DNA from: Pseudomonas sp. AKS31
GTDB lineage: Bacteria > Pseudomonadota > Gammaproteobacteria > Pseudomonadales > Pseudomonadaceae
Assembly (NCBI RefSeq): GCF_023634765.1
Contig: NZ_JAMLFX010000002.1
Location: 593,072 to 657,071 of the forward strand
DNA: 64,000 nucleotides
Reading direction: 5' to 3'
Translations under genes and position numbers: made by a program
Notes under the pieces: model-generated
Seen by the model: only the letters and a program-made list of their open reading frames with translations
Database searches by the model: none
Told to the model about the DNA's origin: nothing
In this document: piece by piece, positions 11,338-21,320 of the stretch
How positions within the stretch are numbered: the stretch's first letter is position 1
Layout: each line of letters begins with the position of its first letter

Positions 11338-12276
11338 TTGATTGACTTGTCGAGTACTGAATCCACCCCGTCCAACACTAATCCGCTGACGCTTTATCTG
11401 GCGCGACTGGCGCCTTCCAGCCAATTGACCATGCGGTATGTCTTGCAGGACGCCGCCGACCGTCTCGGTTTCGAAGACGTGGACATCGAGGAAATCCCCT
11501 GGCACGGGCTGCAACCGGAAGATGTCGTGGCGTTGGTCGCCGCATTGCGCGCCGACGGCTATGCGCCGAACACCTCGTCGTTGTACGTGAATGCCGTGCG
11601 CGGTGTGATGAATGAAGCCTGGCGCATGAGTCTGATCTCTCAGGATCATTTGTTGAAAATTCGCTCGGTAAAGGGTATTGCCGGCACGCGCTTGTCCCAA
11701 GGGCGCAACTTGAAGCGCACCTTGATCCACGAATTGATGGAAGTCTGCGCCGCCGATCCGCGTCCGCAAGGATTACGCGACGCGGCGGTGATTGCGTTGT
11801 TGTATGGCACCGGCATGCGTAAATCGGAGTCGGTGGACCTGGACTTGAATCAGGTCGACTTCACTGAGCGCAGCCTGACCGTTACCGGCAAAGGCAACAA
11901 ACAGCTGATCAAGTACGCGCCGGCCTGGGCGTTCGCCAAACTCGATGCATGGCTGGAACTGCGCCGCTCACAACTCAAGGAAGGCGAGAGCGACGATGCC
12001 TTTCTGTTCAACCGCATCCGTCGTGGCAGCCATATCACCCGCGAGCGCATCACCAAACACGCGATCTATTACATCGCCCGCCAGCGTGGCACGCAGGTCG
12101 GGGTGAAGATCATGCCCCACGATTTCCGCCGTTCGTTTATCACGCGGGTGATCGAGGAACATGATCTGTCGATTGCGCAGAAGCTTGCGCACCACAGCAA
12201 CATCCAGACCACCGCCAACTACGATGTGCGGGATGACAACGAGCGGCGGCGTGCGGTGGATCGTTTCGATCTGTAG
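11338..12276 (+). CDS. Tyrosine-type site-specific recombinase
   Basis: A 312-residue tyrosine recombinase of the phage integrase family. The catalytic set is present: Arg161 (GTGMRKSE), Lys186/188 (TGKGNK), His261 and Arg264 (HDFRRSF), His286 and Tyr295 (AHHSNIQTTANYD). An N-terminal SAM-like DNA-binding domain covers roughly 15-110. The start is TTG at 11338 with AAGG nine bases upstream; no better ATG lies in frame. No att repeats, excisionase or cargo genes are next to it, so it is either a resident chromosomal recombinase or a remnant of an integration event. It meets pqiC tail to tail with 6 bases between. Confidence 0.9.
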   Translation: MIDLSSTESTPSNTNPLTLYLARLAPSSQLTMRYVLQDAADRLGFEDVDIEEIPWHGLQPEDVVALVAALRADGYAPNTSSLYVNAVRGVMNEAWRMSLISQDHLLKIRSVKGIAGTRLSQGRNLKRTLIHELMEVCAADPRPQGLRDAAVIALLYGTGMRKSESVDLDLNQVDFTERSLTVTGKGNKQLIKYAPAWAFAKLDAWLELRRSQLKEGESDDAFLFNRIRRGSHITRERITKHAIYYIARQRGTQVGVKIMPHDFRRSFITRVIEEHDLSIAQKLAHHSNIQTTANYDVRDDNERRRAVDRFDL

Positions 12277-12282
12277 GTCCGG

Positions 12283-12837
12283 TCAGGACGGGGAAGGGCA
12301 GGTGCGCGCGTTGCTGGTTGCCGCCCGACTGATCTGGTCGGCCAGACGTTTGACGTTGTGCTGCTGGGCGCCCACCAGATCATCGATGGTCGGGCCGGAC
12401 GGTGTTTGCAGGGTCGAACGGCAGGTCAGCAAGCCATTGTCAGTGGCGCCGACGGGGCGCAAGCGCCATTTGGCGTCGATCAGGCCGTACTGACCGGGGA
12501 TCGAGTCGAAGCGTTGCACTTCGATGCGCACCGAAACGTTGCCTTGCCCACTGGTATTGCTCAATTGATCGGCCAACGCACCGCGCAACTCATCCGCCAG
12601 TGTCGCGCCCCACCAATCAGTTTCCAGAATCGCCAGACCGCTGTTGCCCTGGCGGATAACGATTTGCGCACGGTCGACCTGCGGCGGCACGCTCAGCGCT
12701 TCAATCGGAATCTGCGCGCCGGTCCGTGTGTTGGCGATCTGCACCGGCGTCAGCGTGTGAAAACTGATCGGGTCGCTGCGACAGGCGCCCAGCAGCATGA
12801 ACGCAGCGAGCATGGTGATTTTCAGCGGTACAGCCAT
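12283..12837 (-). CDS. pqiC: PqiC-like outer-membrane lipoprotein of an MCE transport system
   Basis: A 184-residue lipoprotein: the signal peptide ends in the lipobox LLGAC with Cys19. The rest fits the ABC-type transport auxiliary (PqiC/DUF330) family, with VPPQVDRAQIVIRQG and WWGATLADELRGALADQL. PqiC sits at the inner face of the outer membrane and contacts the tip of the PqiB tube. It lies 16 bases after pqiB, so the two are co-transcribed. Confidence 0.88.
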   Translation of the reverse strand: MAVPLKITMLAAFMLLGACRSDPISFHTLTPVQIANTRTGAQIPIEALSVPPQVDRAQIVIRQGNSGLAILETDWWGATLADELRGALADQLSNTSGQGNVSVRIEVQRFDSIPGQYGLIDAKWRLRPVGATDNGLLTCRSTLQTPSGPTIDDLVGAQQHNVKRLADQISRAATSNARTCPSPS

Positions 12838-12853
12838 GGTTCAGCTCCTGTGC

Positions 12854-14509
12854 TCAGTTGCGTGGCGGGCCTTTGAGATCGATAGGCGCGGCGTTATCGG
12901 GACGACCGCGAATCAGCGATTCCGGATGCCGGCCGAGGTAATCCGACAGCTCACGCAGCGAGCGCGACATCCGCCCGAGTTCGTCGAGGGTTTCCGTGAG
13001 TTTCTCGCGTTGTGGCGAATCTTCGGCCAGGGTCGAGCTGGCGGACTGCAAGGTCTTGCTGACGTCGGCGAGGGTGCTCTGCACGCCCGGCAGGGTCTTG
13101 GCATTGAACTGGGCCAGGCCTTTGCGCAGTTCGACCAGATTGCTGTCGAGGTTGCTGGCGATGCGATCGACCGGCAGCTTGTTGAGCTTGTCGACCACCG
13201 CTTCGAGTTTTTCCTGCAACTGTTCGAGGCTGCCCGGAACGGTCGGGATGACCACCGGACGCAGTGTCGGGTCAAACGCGACTTTCTCGGCTTTCGGGAA
13301 GAAGTCCAGCGCGATGTACAACTGCCCAGTGAGCAGATTGCCGCTGCGGGCCTGGGCGCGCAGGCCATTGTCGATGAAGGTGCCCATCAAGCGAATGCCG
13401 GCGGCTTCGTCGTTGGGGTCATGTTTGAACGCGGTGAGCATTTTGCCGTACGCCATTCCCAGTCGCTGCGGGTAAATGACGATGCCGACGTTAAGTGGGA
13501 AGGCGCGTTTCTGCGCGTCGAAATCCAGATTGATCGCCACGACACGGCCAATTTCCATGCCGAGGAATTCCACCGGTGCGCCGACCTTGAGGCCGCGCAG
13601 GGACTGGTCGAACCGCAGACTCAAGTATTGCGCCTTGCCGTTGGGTGGAGCGAGGGCCGTCTGTTGGTCTTCGAACAGTTCGAAGTCCTTGTCATCGGCG
13701 GCGGCCACATCGTTGGGGCTGTAGTCCGGAGCGCGGAAGGCGATACCGCCTACCAGCATGGACGACAACGATTCGGTTTTGACCTGGAAGCCGTTGGCGC
13801 CGACGTTGACGTCGATACCACTGGCGTTCCAGAAACGGGTGTTTTCGGTGACAAAAGCGTCGTTCGGTGCATGGATGAATACTTCGATGTTCACGCCTTT
13901 GCCATCAGGTGCCAGTTCGTAGGTGACGACCTGGCCGACAGGAATCTTGCGGTAATACACAGGTGAACCGATGTCCAGCGAACCGAGGTCCGGCGCGTGC
14001 AACATGAAGCGCTTGCCCGGTTCGCCGTAGGTAATGGGCGGAGGGTTCTCCAGCCCCTTGAATTGCTTGGCGCGGTTATTGGCCTGACCGATGTCGGCGC
14101 CGATGTAGTCGCCGGAAAGCAGAGTGTCGATGCCCGACACGCCACCAGCCCCGATGCGCGGGCGCACCACCCAGAACTGCGAATCTTCACGGGTAAAGCT
14201 TTCGGCCTGCTTGGCCAGTTTGATGGTCGCGTTGACGCTCTTCTGGTCATCGCTCAACTCGACATCGGTGACCTGACCGATCACCACGTTGCGGTACTTC
14301 ACTTCAGTCTTGTTTGCCACCAGTCCGCTGCCGGTCTTGAAGTTGACGGTGATGCTGGGGCCTTCCTGCATGATGTTGTGCACCACCAGCGAGATACCCA
14401 CCAGCACCGCAACAATCGGCACGATCCACACCAGCGAAATGCCGAACCGGCGGGTTTTGACGGGGGCTTGGCCTGGCGCTCGCGGCTCGTCGGTGGCTGA
14501 CGACTTCAT
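12854..14509 (-). CDS. pqiB: PqiB-like MCE protein
   Basis: A 551-residue periplasm-spanning protein with one membrane helix (about residues 22-44) followed by three MCE (MlaD) domains near 48-140, 160-220 and 285-390, then a long helical C-terminus with coiled-coil character (LEQLQEKLEAVVDKL, LDSNLVELRKGLAQF). PqiB hexamers form a tunnel for lipids between inner and outer membrane. The ATG at 14509 is preceded by GGAGG at good spacing; a longer frame to 14536 lacks this. Usually PqiA-type membrane partners precede it; none is present here. Confidence 0.92.
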   Translation of the reverse strand: MKSSATDEPRAPGQAPVKTRRFGISLVWIVPIVAVLVGISLVVHNIMQEGPSITVNFKTGSGLVANKTEVKYRNVVIGQVTDVELSDDQKSVNATIKLAKQAESFTREDSQFWVVRPRIGAGGVSGIDTLLSGDYIGADIGQANNRAKQFKGLENPPPITYGEPGKRFMLHAPDLGSLDIGSPVYYRKIPVGQVVTYELAPDGKGVNIEVFIHAPNDAFVTENTRFWNASGIDVNVGANGFQVKTESLSSMLVGGIAFRAPDYSPNDVAAADDKDFELFEDQQTALAPPNGKAQYLSLRFDQSLRGLKVGAPVEFLGMEIGRVVAINLDFDAQKRAFPLNVGIVIYPQRLGMAYGKMLTAFKHDPNDEAAGIRLMGTFIDNGLRAQARSGNLLTGQLYIALDFFPKAEKVAFDPTLRPVVIPTVPGSLEQLQEKLEAVVDKLNKLPVDRIASNLDSNLVELRKGLAQFNAKTLPGVQSTLADVSKTLQSASSTLAEDSPQREKLTETLDELGRMSRSLRELSDYLGRHPESLIRGRPDNAAPIDLKGPPRN

Positions 14510-14626
14510 CCATGTCCTCCTCGATTGAATGGGCACTGAGCGTCAGGAACGCCAAAGCACCTCATCAATATAGAAGTGCTTGGCGATAGAGCAAATGTGT
14601 ATAGCCCGCATCGTTGGCAGTTTCCA

Positions 14627-14714
14627 TGTAGGAGCTGTCGAGTGAAACGAGGCTGCGATCTTTTGATCTTGCTTTTTTAAGATCAAAAGATCGCAGCCTT
14701 CGGCAGCTCCTACA
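14627..14714. repeat. Long inverted repeat, Pseudomonas intergenic repeat type
   Basis: Outer ends read TGTAGGAGCTG... and ...CAGCTCCTACA. Inside is a perfect 20-bp stem: 14651-14670 (GGCTGCGATCTTTTGATCTT) pairs with 14679-14698, with the 8-base loop GCTTTTTT. This resembles the abundant 'GTAGGAGCTGCCGAAGGCTGCGATCTTTTGATC' repeats of P. fluorescens genomes. It begins 12 bases past the stop of the leftward oxidoreductase gene, so it may also end that transcript. Confidence 0.88.
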
Positions 14715-14725
14715 GGGATTGGGGG

Positions 14726-17271
<2,546 letters not shown>

Positions 17272-18630
17272 TTAGACGCTGAGCATCAGGAACTCACGCT
17301 CCCACGAGCTGATCACGCGCTTGAAGTTTTCATGCTCGGCACGTTTCACCGCGACGTAGCCACGGACAAACTTGTCGCCGAGGTATTGCGCAACGGCTTC
17401 GCACTCTTCCATTTGTGTCAGCGCGTCTTCGATGGTGATCGGCAGACGCAGGTTGCGGCGTTCGTAGGCGCGGCCTTGTACCGCAGCGCTCGGCGCGATG
17501 CCTTCGACCATGCCGATGTAACCGCAGAGCAGGCTCGCGGCGATTGCCAGGTACGGGTTGGCGTCGGCGCCCGGCAGACGGTTTTCCACGCGCATGGCTT
17601 CCGGGCTGGAGGTCGGCACACGCAGGCCGACGGTGCGGTTTTCTTCGCCCCATTCGACGTTGACCGGTGCCGAGGTGTCCGGCAGAAAGCGGCGGAACGA
17701 GTTGACGTTCGGCGCGAACATCGGCAGCACTTTCGGGATGTACTTCTGCAAACCGCCGATGTAATGCAGGAACAGTTCGCTCATCTGCCCGTCGGCGTTG
17801 GCGAAGATCGGTTTGCCGGTGGCGATGTCCACCACGCTCTGGTGAATGTGCATGGCGCTGCCCGGCTCGTCGCCGATCGGCTTGGCCATGAAGGTCGCGG
17901 CAACGTTGTGCTTGAGTGCAGCCTCACGCATGGTGCGCTTGAACACGGTGATCTGGTCGGCCAGATCGAGGGCGTCACCGTGACGGAAGTTGATTTCCAT
18001 CTGCGCCGGGCCGTCTTCGTGGATCAGCGTGTCGAGGTCCAGACCTTGCAATTCACACCAGTCGTAAACGTCTTCGAACAACGGATCGAATTCGTTGGCG
18101 GCATCGATGGAGAACGACTGACGACCACTTTCGGCACGGCCCGAGCGGCCCAGCGGAGCCTTGAGCGGCAGGTCCGGGTCTTCGCAGCGTTGGGTCAGGT
18201 AGAACTCCATTTCCGGTGCCACAATCGGTTTCCAGCCTTTGTCGGTGTACAGCTGCAAGACTTTCTTCAGCACGTTGCGCGGCGACAGTTCGATCGGGTT
18301 GCCGAACTTGTCGAAGGTGTCGTGGATGACGATGGCGGTCGGTTCGATCGCCCATGGAATCACGTAGACCGCGTCAGCCACGGGCTTGCAGACCATGTCG
18401 ATGTCGGCAGGATCGAGCAGGTCGTAGTAGATGTCATCGTCGACAAAATCCCCGGTTACCGTTTGCAGCAGCACACTTTCCGGCAGGCGCATGCCTCGCT
18501 CATGCAGGAACTTGTTGGTCGGTGCGATCTTGCCGCGGGCAATGCCGGTCAGGTCGCTGACCACACATTCGACTTCGGTAATCTTGTGATCTTTCAGCCA
18601 CGTGAACAGCTGATCGAAAGGGGCATTCAT
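17272..18630 (-). CDS. Glutamine synthetase-like gamma-glutamyl-polyamine ligase (PuuA/PauA/SpuI family)
   Basis: A 452-residue enzyme of the glutamine synthetase superfamily; the family ligates glutamate to putrescine or other amines using ATP, starting the gamma-glutamyl route of polyamine breakdown. Visible are the N-terminal beta-grasp part (TEVECVVSDLTGIARGKI), VAPEMEFYLTQR, GPAQMEINFRHGDAL, GSAMHIHQS (metal His) and NRTVGLRVPTSSPEAMRVENRLPGAD. The ATG at 18630 has GAGG upstream; an in-frame extension to 18738 has no support. The adjacent PotF-like and PuuB-like genes make polyamine use likely. Confidence 0.88.
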   Translation of the reverse strand: MNAPFDQLFTWLKDHKITEVECVVSDLTGIARGKIAPTNKFLHERGMRLPESVLLQTVTGDFVDDDIYYDLLDPADIDMVCKPVADAVYVIPWAIEPTAIVIHDTFDKFGNPIELSPRNVLKKVLQLYTDKGWKPIVAPEMEFYLTQRCEDPDLPLKAPLGRSGRAESGRQSFSIDAANEFDPLFEDVYDWCELQGLDLDTLIHEDGPAQMEINFRHGDALDLADQITVFKRTMREAALKHNVAATFMAKPIGDEPGSAMHIHQSVVDIATGKPIFANADGQMSELFLHYIGGLQKYIPKVLPMFAPNVNSFRRFLPDTSAPVNVEWGEENRTVGLRVPTSSPEAMRVENRLPGADANPYLAIAASLLCGYIGMVEGIAPSAAVQGRAYERRNLRLPITIEDALTQMEECEAVAQYLGDKFVRGYVAVKRAEHENFKRVISSWEREFLMLSV

Positions 18631-18792
18631 AAAGACCTCGTTATTGGTTTTATAGACGCCGGGGAGGGCGGGTTTCATCTTCCGCCCCTTCCCCTGTGGC
18701 GCGTTGACGACTATCTTGGGCGAGCCTTGACGTTCCATCTATCCACTTTAAGCAGCACCAAAGCGCACCAAAAGAGTGCGCAAGGTCACCCC

Positions 18793-19689
18793 ATGACAAC
18801 GTGCAATTCGCTCCAGGTTCAAGCGTTCAACACCGCCGATGTGGCCGAGCAAGTCCGCGCCACACCGGGCTGGGTCCAGCATTACCAACAGATGTCGCCG
18901 GGCCATTTCGCCGGGCAGATCCGCTATCTGGATCTGCAGGGTGTCGAGGTCTATGAAGAGCAGATGAACACCCGGGTCGAGCAGAATTTCAGCGCGCCGT
19001 CGGGGGCTTTGGCGTTCTGTTTCGATCGCAGCGACAACGCGCTGTACCTGCTCAATGAAGAGAGCCGCAACATCTGGATCACCCCGGAGAACTACCAGGA
19101 AATCGCCGTGGTGTTCGGTCCGGAATTTGTCCGCCAGCACGGTCTGAATGTGGCGAAGCTCGAAGGGTTGTTCATGACTCAACTCAACTGCGGACAGAAT
19201 GCCTTGTTCAGTCGCTGGTTAAGCTCGACTCTCACGAAGTTGTCGCAAGCCATTGATCCGCTTGATAAAGATGCGCTGACACAGCAGCTACTTGAAGATT
19301 GCCTGTTCATTCTCGACAACGCGCACACCAGCCTCGATCGCGGTAGCTTACAACGGCGCACCGAAGAACGGATGATCATGAAAAGGGTGGGAGAGTGGGC
19401 GGCGGATTCGCCGGAAGACACCGTTAATCTGCTCGAACTGTCGCACGTGGCTGGGGTGCCGTTGCGCCAATTGCAGCAGGCGTTCAAGGCCTACACCGGG
19501 ATGACCCCGAGTCACTGGCTGCGCCTGCGCCGCTTGAACAGCGCACACCGTGAATTGCTCAAGCGCCGGCCGACGGAAACCACCGTGGCCGAGGTGGCCA
19601 TGCGCTGGTCGTTCTGGCATTTGGGAAGGTTTTCCAGCAGTTACCGGGCGTTGTTCAAGGAGTTGCCGAGCGAGACCTTGAAGCGCTGA
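18793..19689 (+). CDS. AraC family transcriptional regulator
   Basis: A 298-residue regulator with a C-terminal AraC/XylS domain: LLELSHVAGVPLRQLQQAF and ATTVAEVAMRWSFWHLGRFSSSYRALFKE-like helix-turn-helix pair at about 215-295. The N-terminal 190 residues have no motif I can name (a cupin-like or EutR/FeaR-like sensing part is possible). It is divergent from the glutamine synthetase-like gene over 162 bases, so it probably controls the polyamine module. The ATG at 18793 was chosen because the upstream open frame is antisense to that gene. Confidence 0.85.
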   Translation: MTTCNSLQVQAFNTADVAEQVRATPGWVQHYQQMSPGHFAGQIRYLDLQGVEVYEEQMNTRVEQNFSAPSGALAFCFDRSDNALYLLNEESRNIWITPENYQEIAVVFGPEFVRQHGLNVAKLEGLFMTQLNCGQNALFSRWLSSTLTKLSQAIDPLDKDALTQQLLEDCLFILDNAHTSLDRGSLQRRTEERMIMKRVGEWAADSPEDTVNLLELSHVAGVPLRQLQQAFKAYTGMTPSHWLRLRRLNSAHRELLKRRPTETTVAEVAMRWSFWHLGRFSSSYRALFKELPSETLKR

Positions 19690-19734
19690 TGAATGCCGTC
19701 GTGGATAAAAAGGCTTTGTGTCAGTGCGCAAGTT

Positions 19735-19756
19735 AAATAGAATCACTCTCATTTGA
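19735..19756 (+). promoter_or_regulatory. Possible Fur box upstream of the ECF sigma gene
   Basis: The stretch AATAGAATCACTCTCATTTG resembles the right half of Pseudomonas Fur sites (ATAATCATTCTCATT). It lies about 30 bases before the sigma factor start, where a Fur-controlled promoter is expected for FecI-type systems. The left half is poor, so this is only a candidate. Confidence 0.4.
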
Positions 19757-19782
19757 AACTGACTTCGCGCAGGACTCTTGAG

Positions 19783-20301
19783 ATGACTGAAGCAGCGACG
19801 CCATCGCCGCAGCACCTGCACGAACTGTATCGCGATCACCGAGGCTGGCTGGAAACCTGGCTGCGGCGGCGCATGGGCAATGCCTGGGATGCGGCGGACC
19901 TGAGCCAGGACACCTTCTTGCGCGTGCTGTGCAGCGCGCAACCAATTGCCGACATGCGTGAGCCTCGGGCGTACTTGCTGACCGTGGGCAAACGCTTGCT
20001 GAGCAACTTCTACACCCGCCGCAGCCTGGAAAAAGCCTACCTCGAAGCCCTCGCGCAATTGCCTGAGGAGTGCGTGCCGTCGCCCGAACAGCGCTGGCTG
20101 TTGCTGGAAACCCTGCAAGCGCTGGATGAACTGCTTGATGGCTTGCCGCAACCGGTGCGTCGGGCGTTTTTGTGGAGTCAGCTCGAAGGCCTCGGTTACC
20201 GCGAAATTGCCGAGCGCTTGCAGGTCTCAGAACGCACAATAAAACGTTATATGGCGCAGGCTTACGAGCATTGCTTGATGTTGGATCTAGTATGCGCGTA
20301 G
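19783..20301 (+). CDS. FecI-like ECF sigma factor
   Basis: A 172-residue ECF sigma-70 factor. Region 2 is WDAADLSQDTFLRVL (about 40-54) and region 4 is LDGLPQPVRRAFLWSQLEGLGYREIAERLQVSERTIKRYM (about 120-160). Family role: when released by its FecR-type partner it transcribes the neighbouring TonB receptor gene. It overlaps the next gene by 10 bases. Its ligand system is unknown. Confidence 0.93.
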   Translation: MTEAATPSPQHLHELYRDHRGWLETWLRRRMGNAWDAADLSQDTFLRVLCSAQPIADMREPRAYLLTVGKRLLSNFYTRRSLEKAYLEALAQLPEECVPSPEQRWLLLETLQALDELLDGLPQPVRRAFLWSQLEGLGYREIAERLQVSERTIKRYMAQAYEHCLMLDLVCA

Positions 20302-21254
20302 CACCCGATGCAGAGCTGCGGGAGGTGGCACGCGCCGCCGCGCAATGGCTGGCGCTGCTCGAATCGGGCGAGGCCACTGATGATGATCATGCGCGGCTGC
20401 TGCACTGGCGCAACAGTGACAGCCGTCACGAGAACGCCTGGCAGAAGATTCAACTGTTGCGCCAACGCTTTTCCGCGTTGCCGGCGGCGTTGGCCATGGC
20501 CACGCTGGATCGTCCGGATCTGGCACGACGTGCCGCGCTGAAACGGGCGCTCGGTTTGGCCGCGTTGGTGCCAGCAGCGTGGCTGATCAGTCGACAATTG
20601 CCGATGGATGCATGGCGTGCGGATCTGCACACCAGCACTGGAGAGCGCCAACGTTTGTCGTTGGGTGACGGCAGTTCGTTACAACTCAACACCGCCACTG
20701 CGGTAAATGTCGATCTGCCGGCGCGGCAGTTGACGCTGGTGCGTGGTGAGATAGCGCTCAACGTGCCGGGCAGTTCGGCGCTGACGATCAACGCGCCTTA
20801 CGGCCGAATCCTCGTCAGTCGCAGCGAGGTCTGCGTGCGTCTCAATGCGCGTGACTGCAAAGTTTCGGTCGTCAGCGGCACGGTGCAGTTGCAGCCGTTG
20901 CACGGGCCGACGCTGATGGTGAATCAAGGGCAGCAGGTCAGCCTGCAAGCGTCTGGCGCGGGTTCCGTTAGCGCTTTCGATACGTTGATGCCGGGCTGGC
21001 GCGATGGTGTGTTGATGGCGCAGAACCAGCCGTTGGGGGATTTCTTGCGCGAGTTAAGTCGCTATCGTTCCGGGCTGCTGCGCTGGGATCCGGCCTTGGA
21101 AGCGCTGCGCATCACCGGTAGTTTCCGCCTCGACAACACCGATCAAATCCTCACATTGCTCGCGGCCAGCCTGCCGATCGACGTCCATACCCGTACGCGG
21201 TTCTGGGTGTCGCTCACGCCGCGAAACATTCCCCCTGCAGAAAAAACCGGCTGA
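20292..21254 (+). CDS. FecR-like sigma regulator
   Basis: A 320-residue inner-membrane regulator. The N-terminal cytoplasmic part (DUF4880: EVARAAAQWLALLESGEATDDDHARLLHWR) binds the sigma factor, a hydrophobic stretch around 80-95 (ALGLAALVPAAWLI) crosses the membrane, and the periplasmic FecR domain (STGERQRLSLGDGSSLQLNTATAV) receives the signal from the receptor. The ATG at 20292 lies inside the end of the sigma gene, giving translational coupling. Confidence 0.92.
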   Translation: MRVAPDAELREVARAAAQWLALLESGEATDDDHARLLHWRNSDSRHENAWQKIQLLRQRFSALPAALAMATLDRPDLARRAALKRALGLAALVPAAWLISRQLPMDAWRADLHTSTGERQRLSLGDGSSLQLNTATAVNVDLPARQLTLVRGEIALNVPGSSALTINAPYGRILVSRSEVCVRLNARDCKVSVVSGTVQLQPLHGPTLMVNQGQQVSLQASGAGSVSAFDTLMPGWRDGVLMAQNQPLGDFLRELSRYRSGLLRWDPALEALRITGSFRLDNTDQILTLLAASLPIDVHTRTRFWVSLTPRNIPPAEKTG

Positions 21255-21320
21255 AGCCTGTCCCTTTTTTTCGCCTCGCTGGTCATTCCAGGCAAGTGAA
21301 CAAATCGAGAGCGTCTTCCA

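Noticed and set aside
14627..14714. Reading the inverted repeat as a simple terminator only
   Set aside because: Its outer arms match a dispersed Pseudomonas repeat, so it is better described as a repeat that may also terminate.
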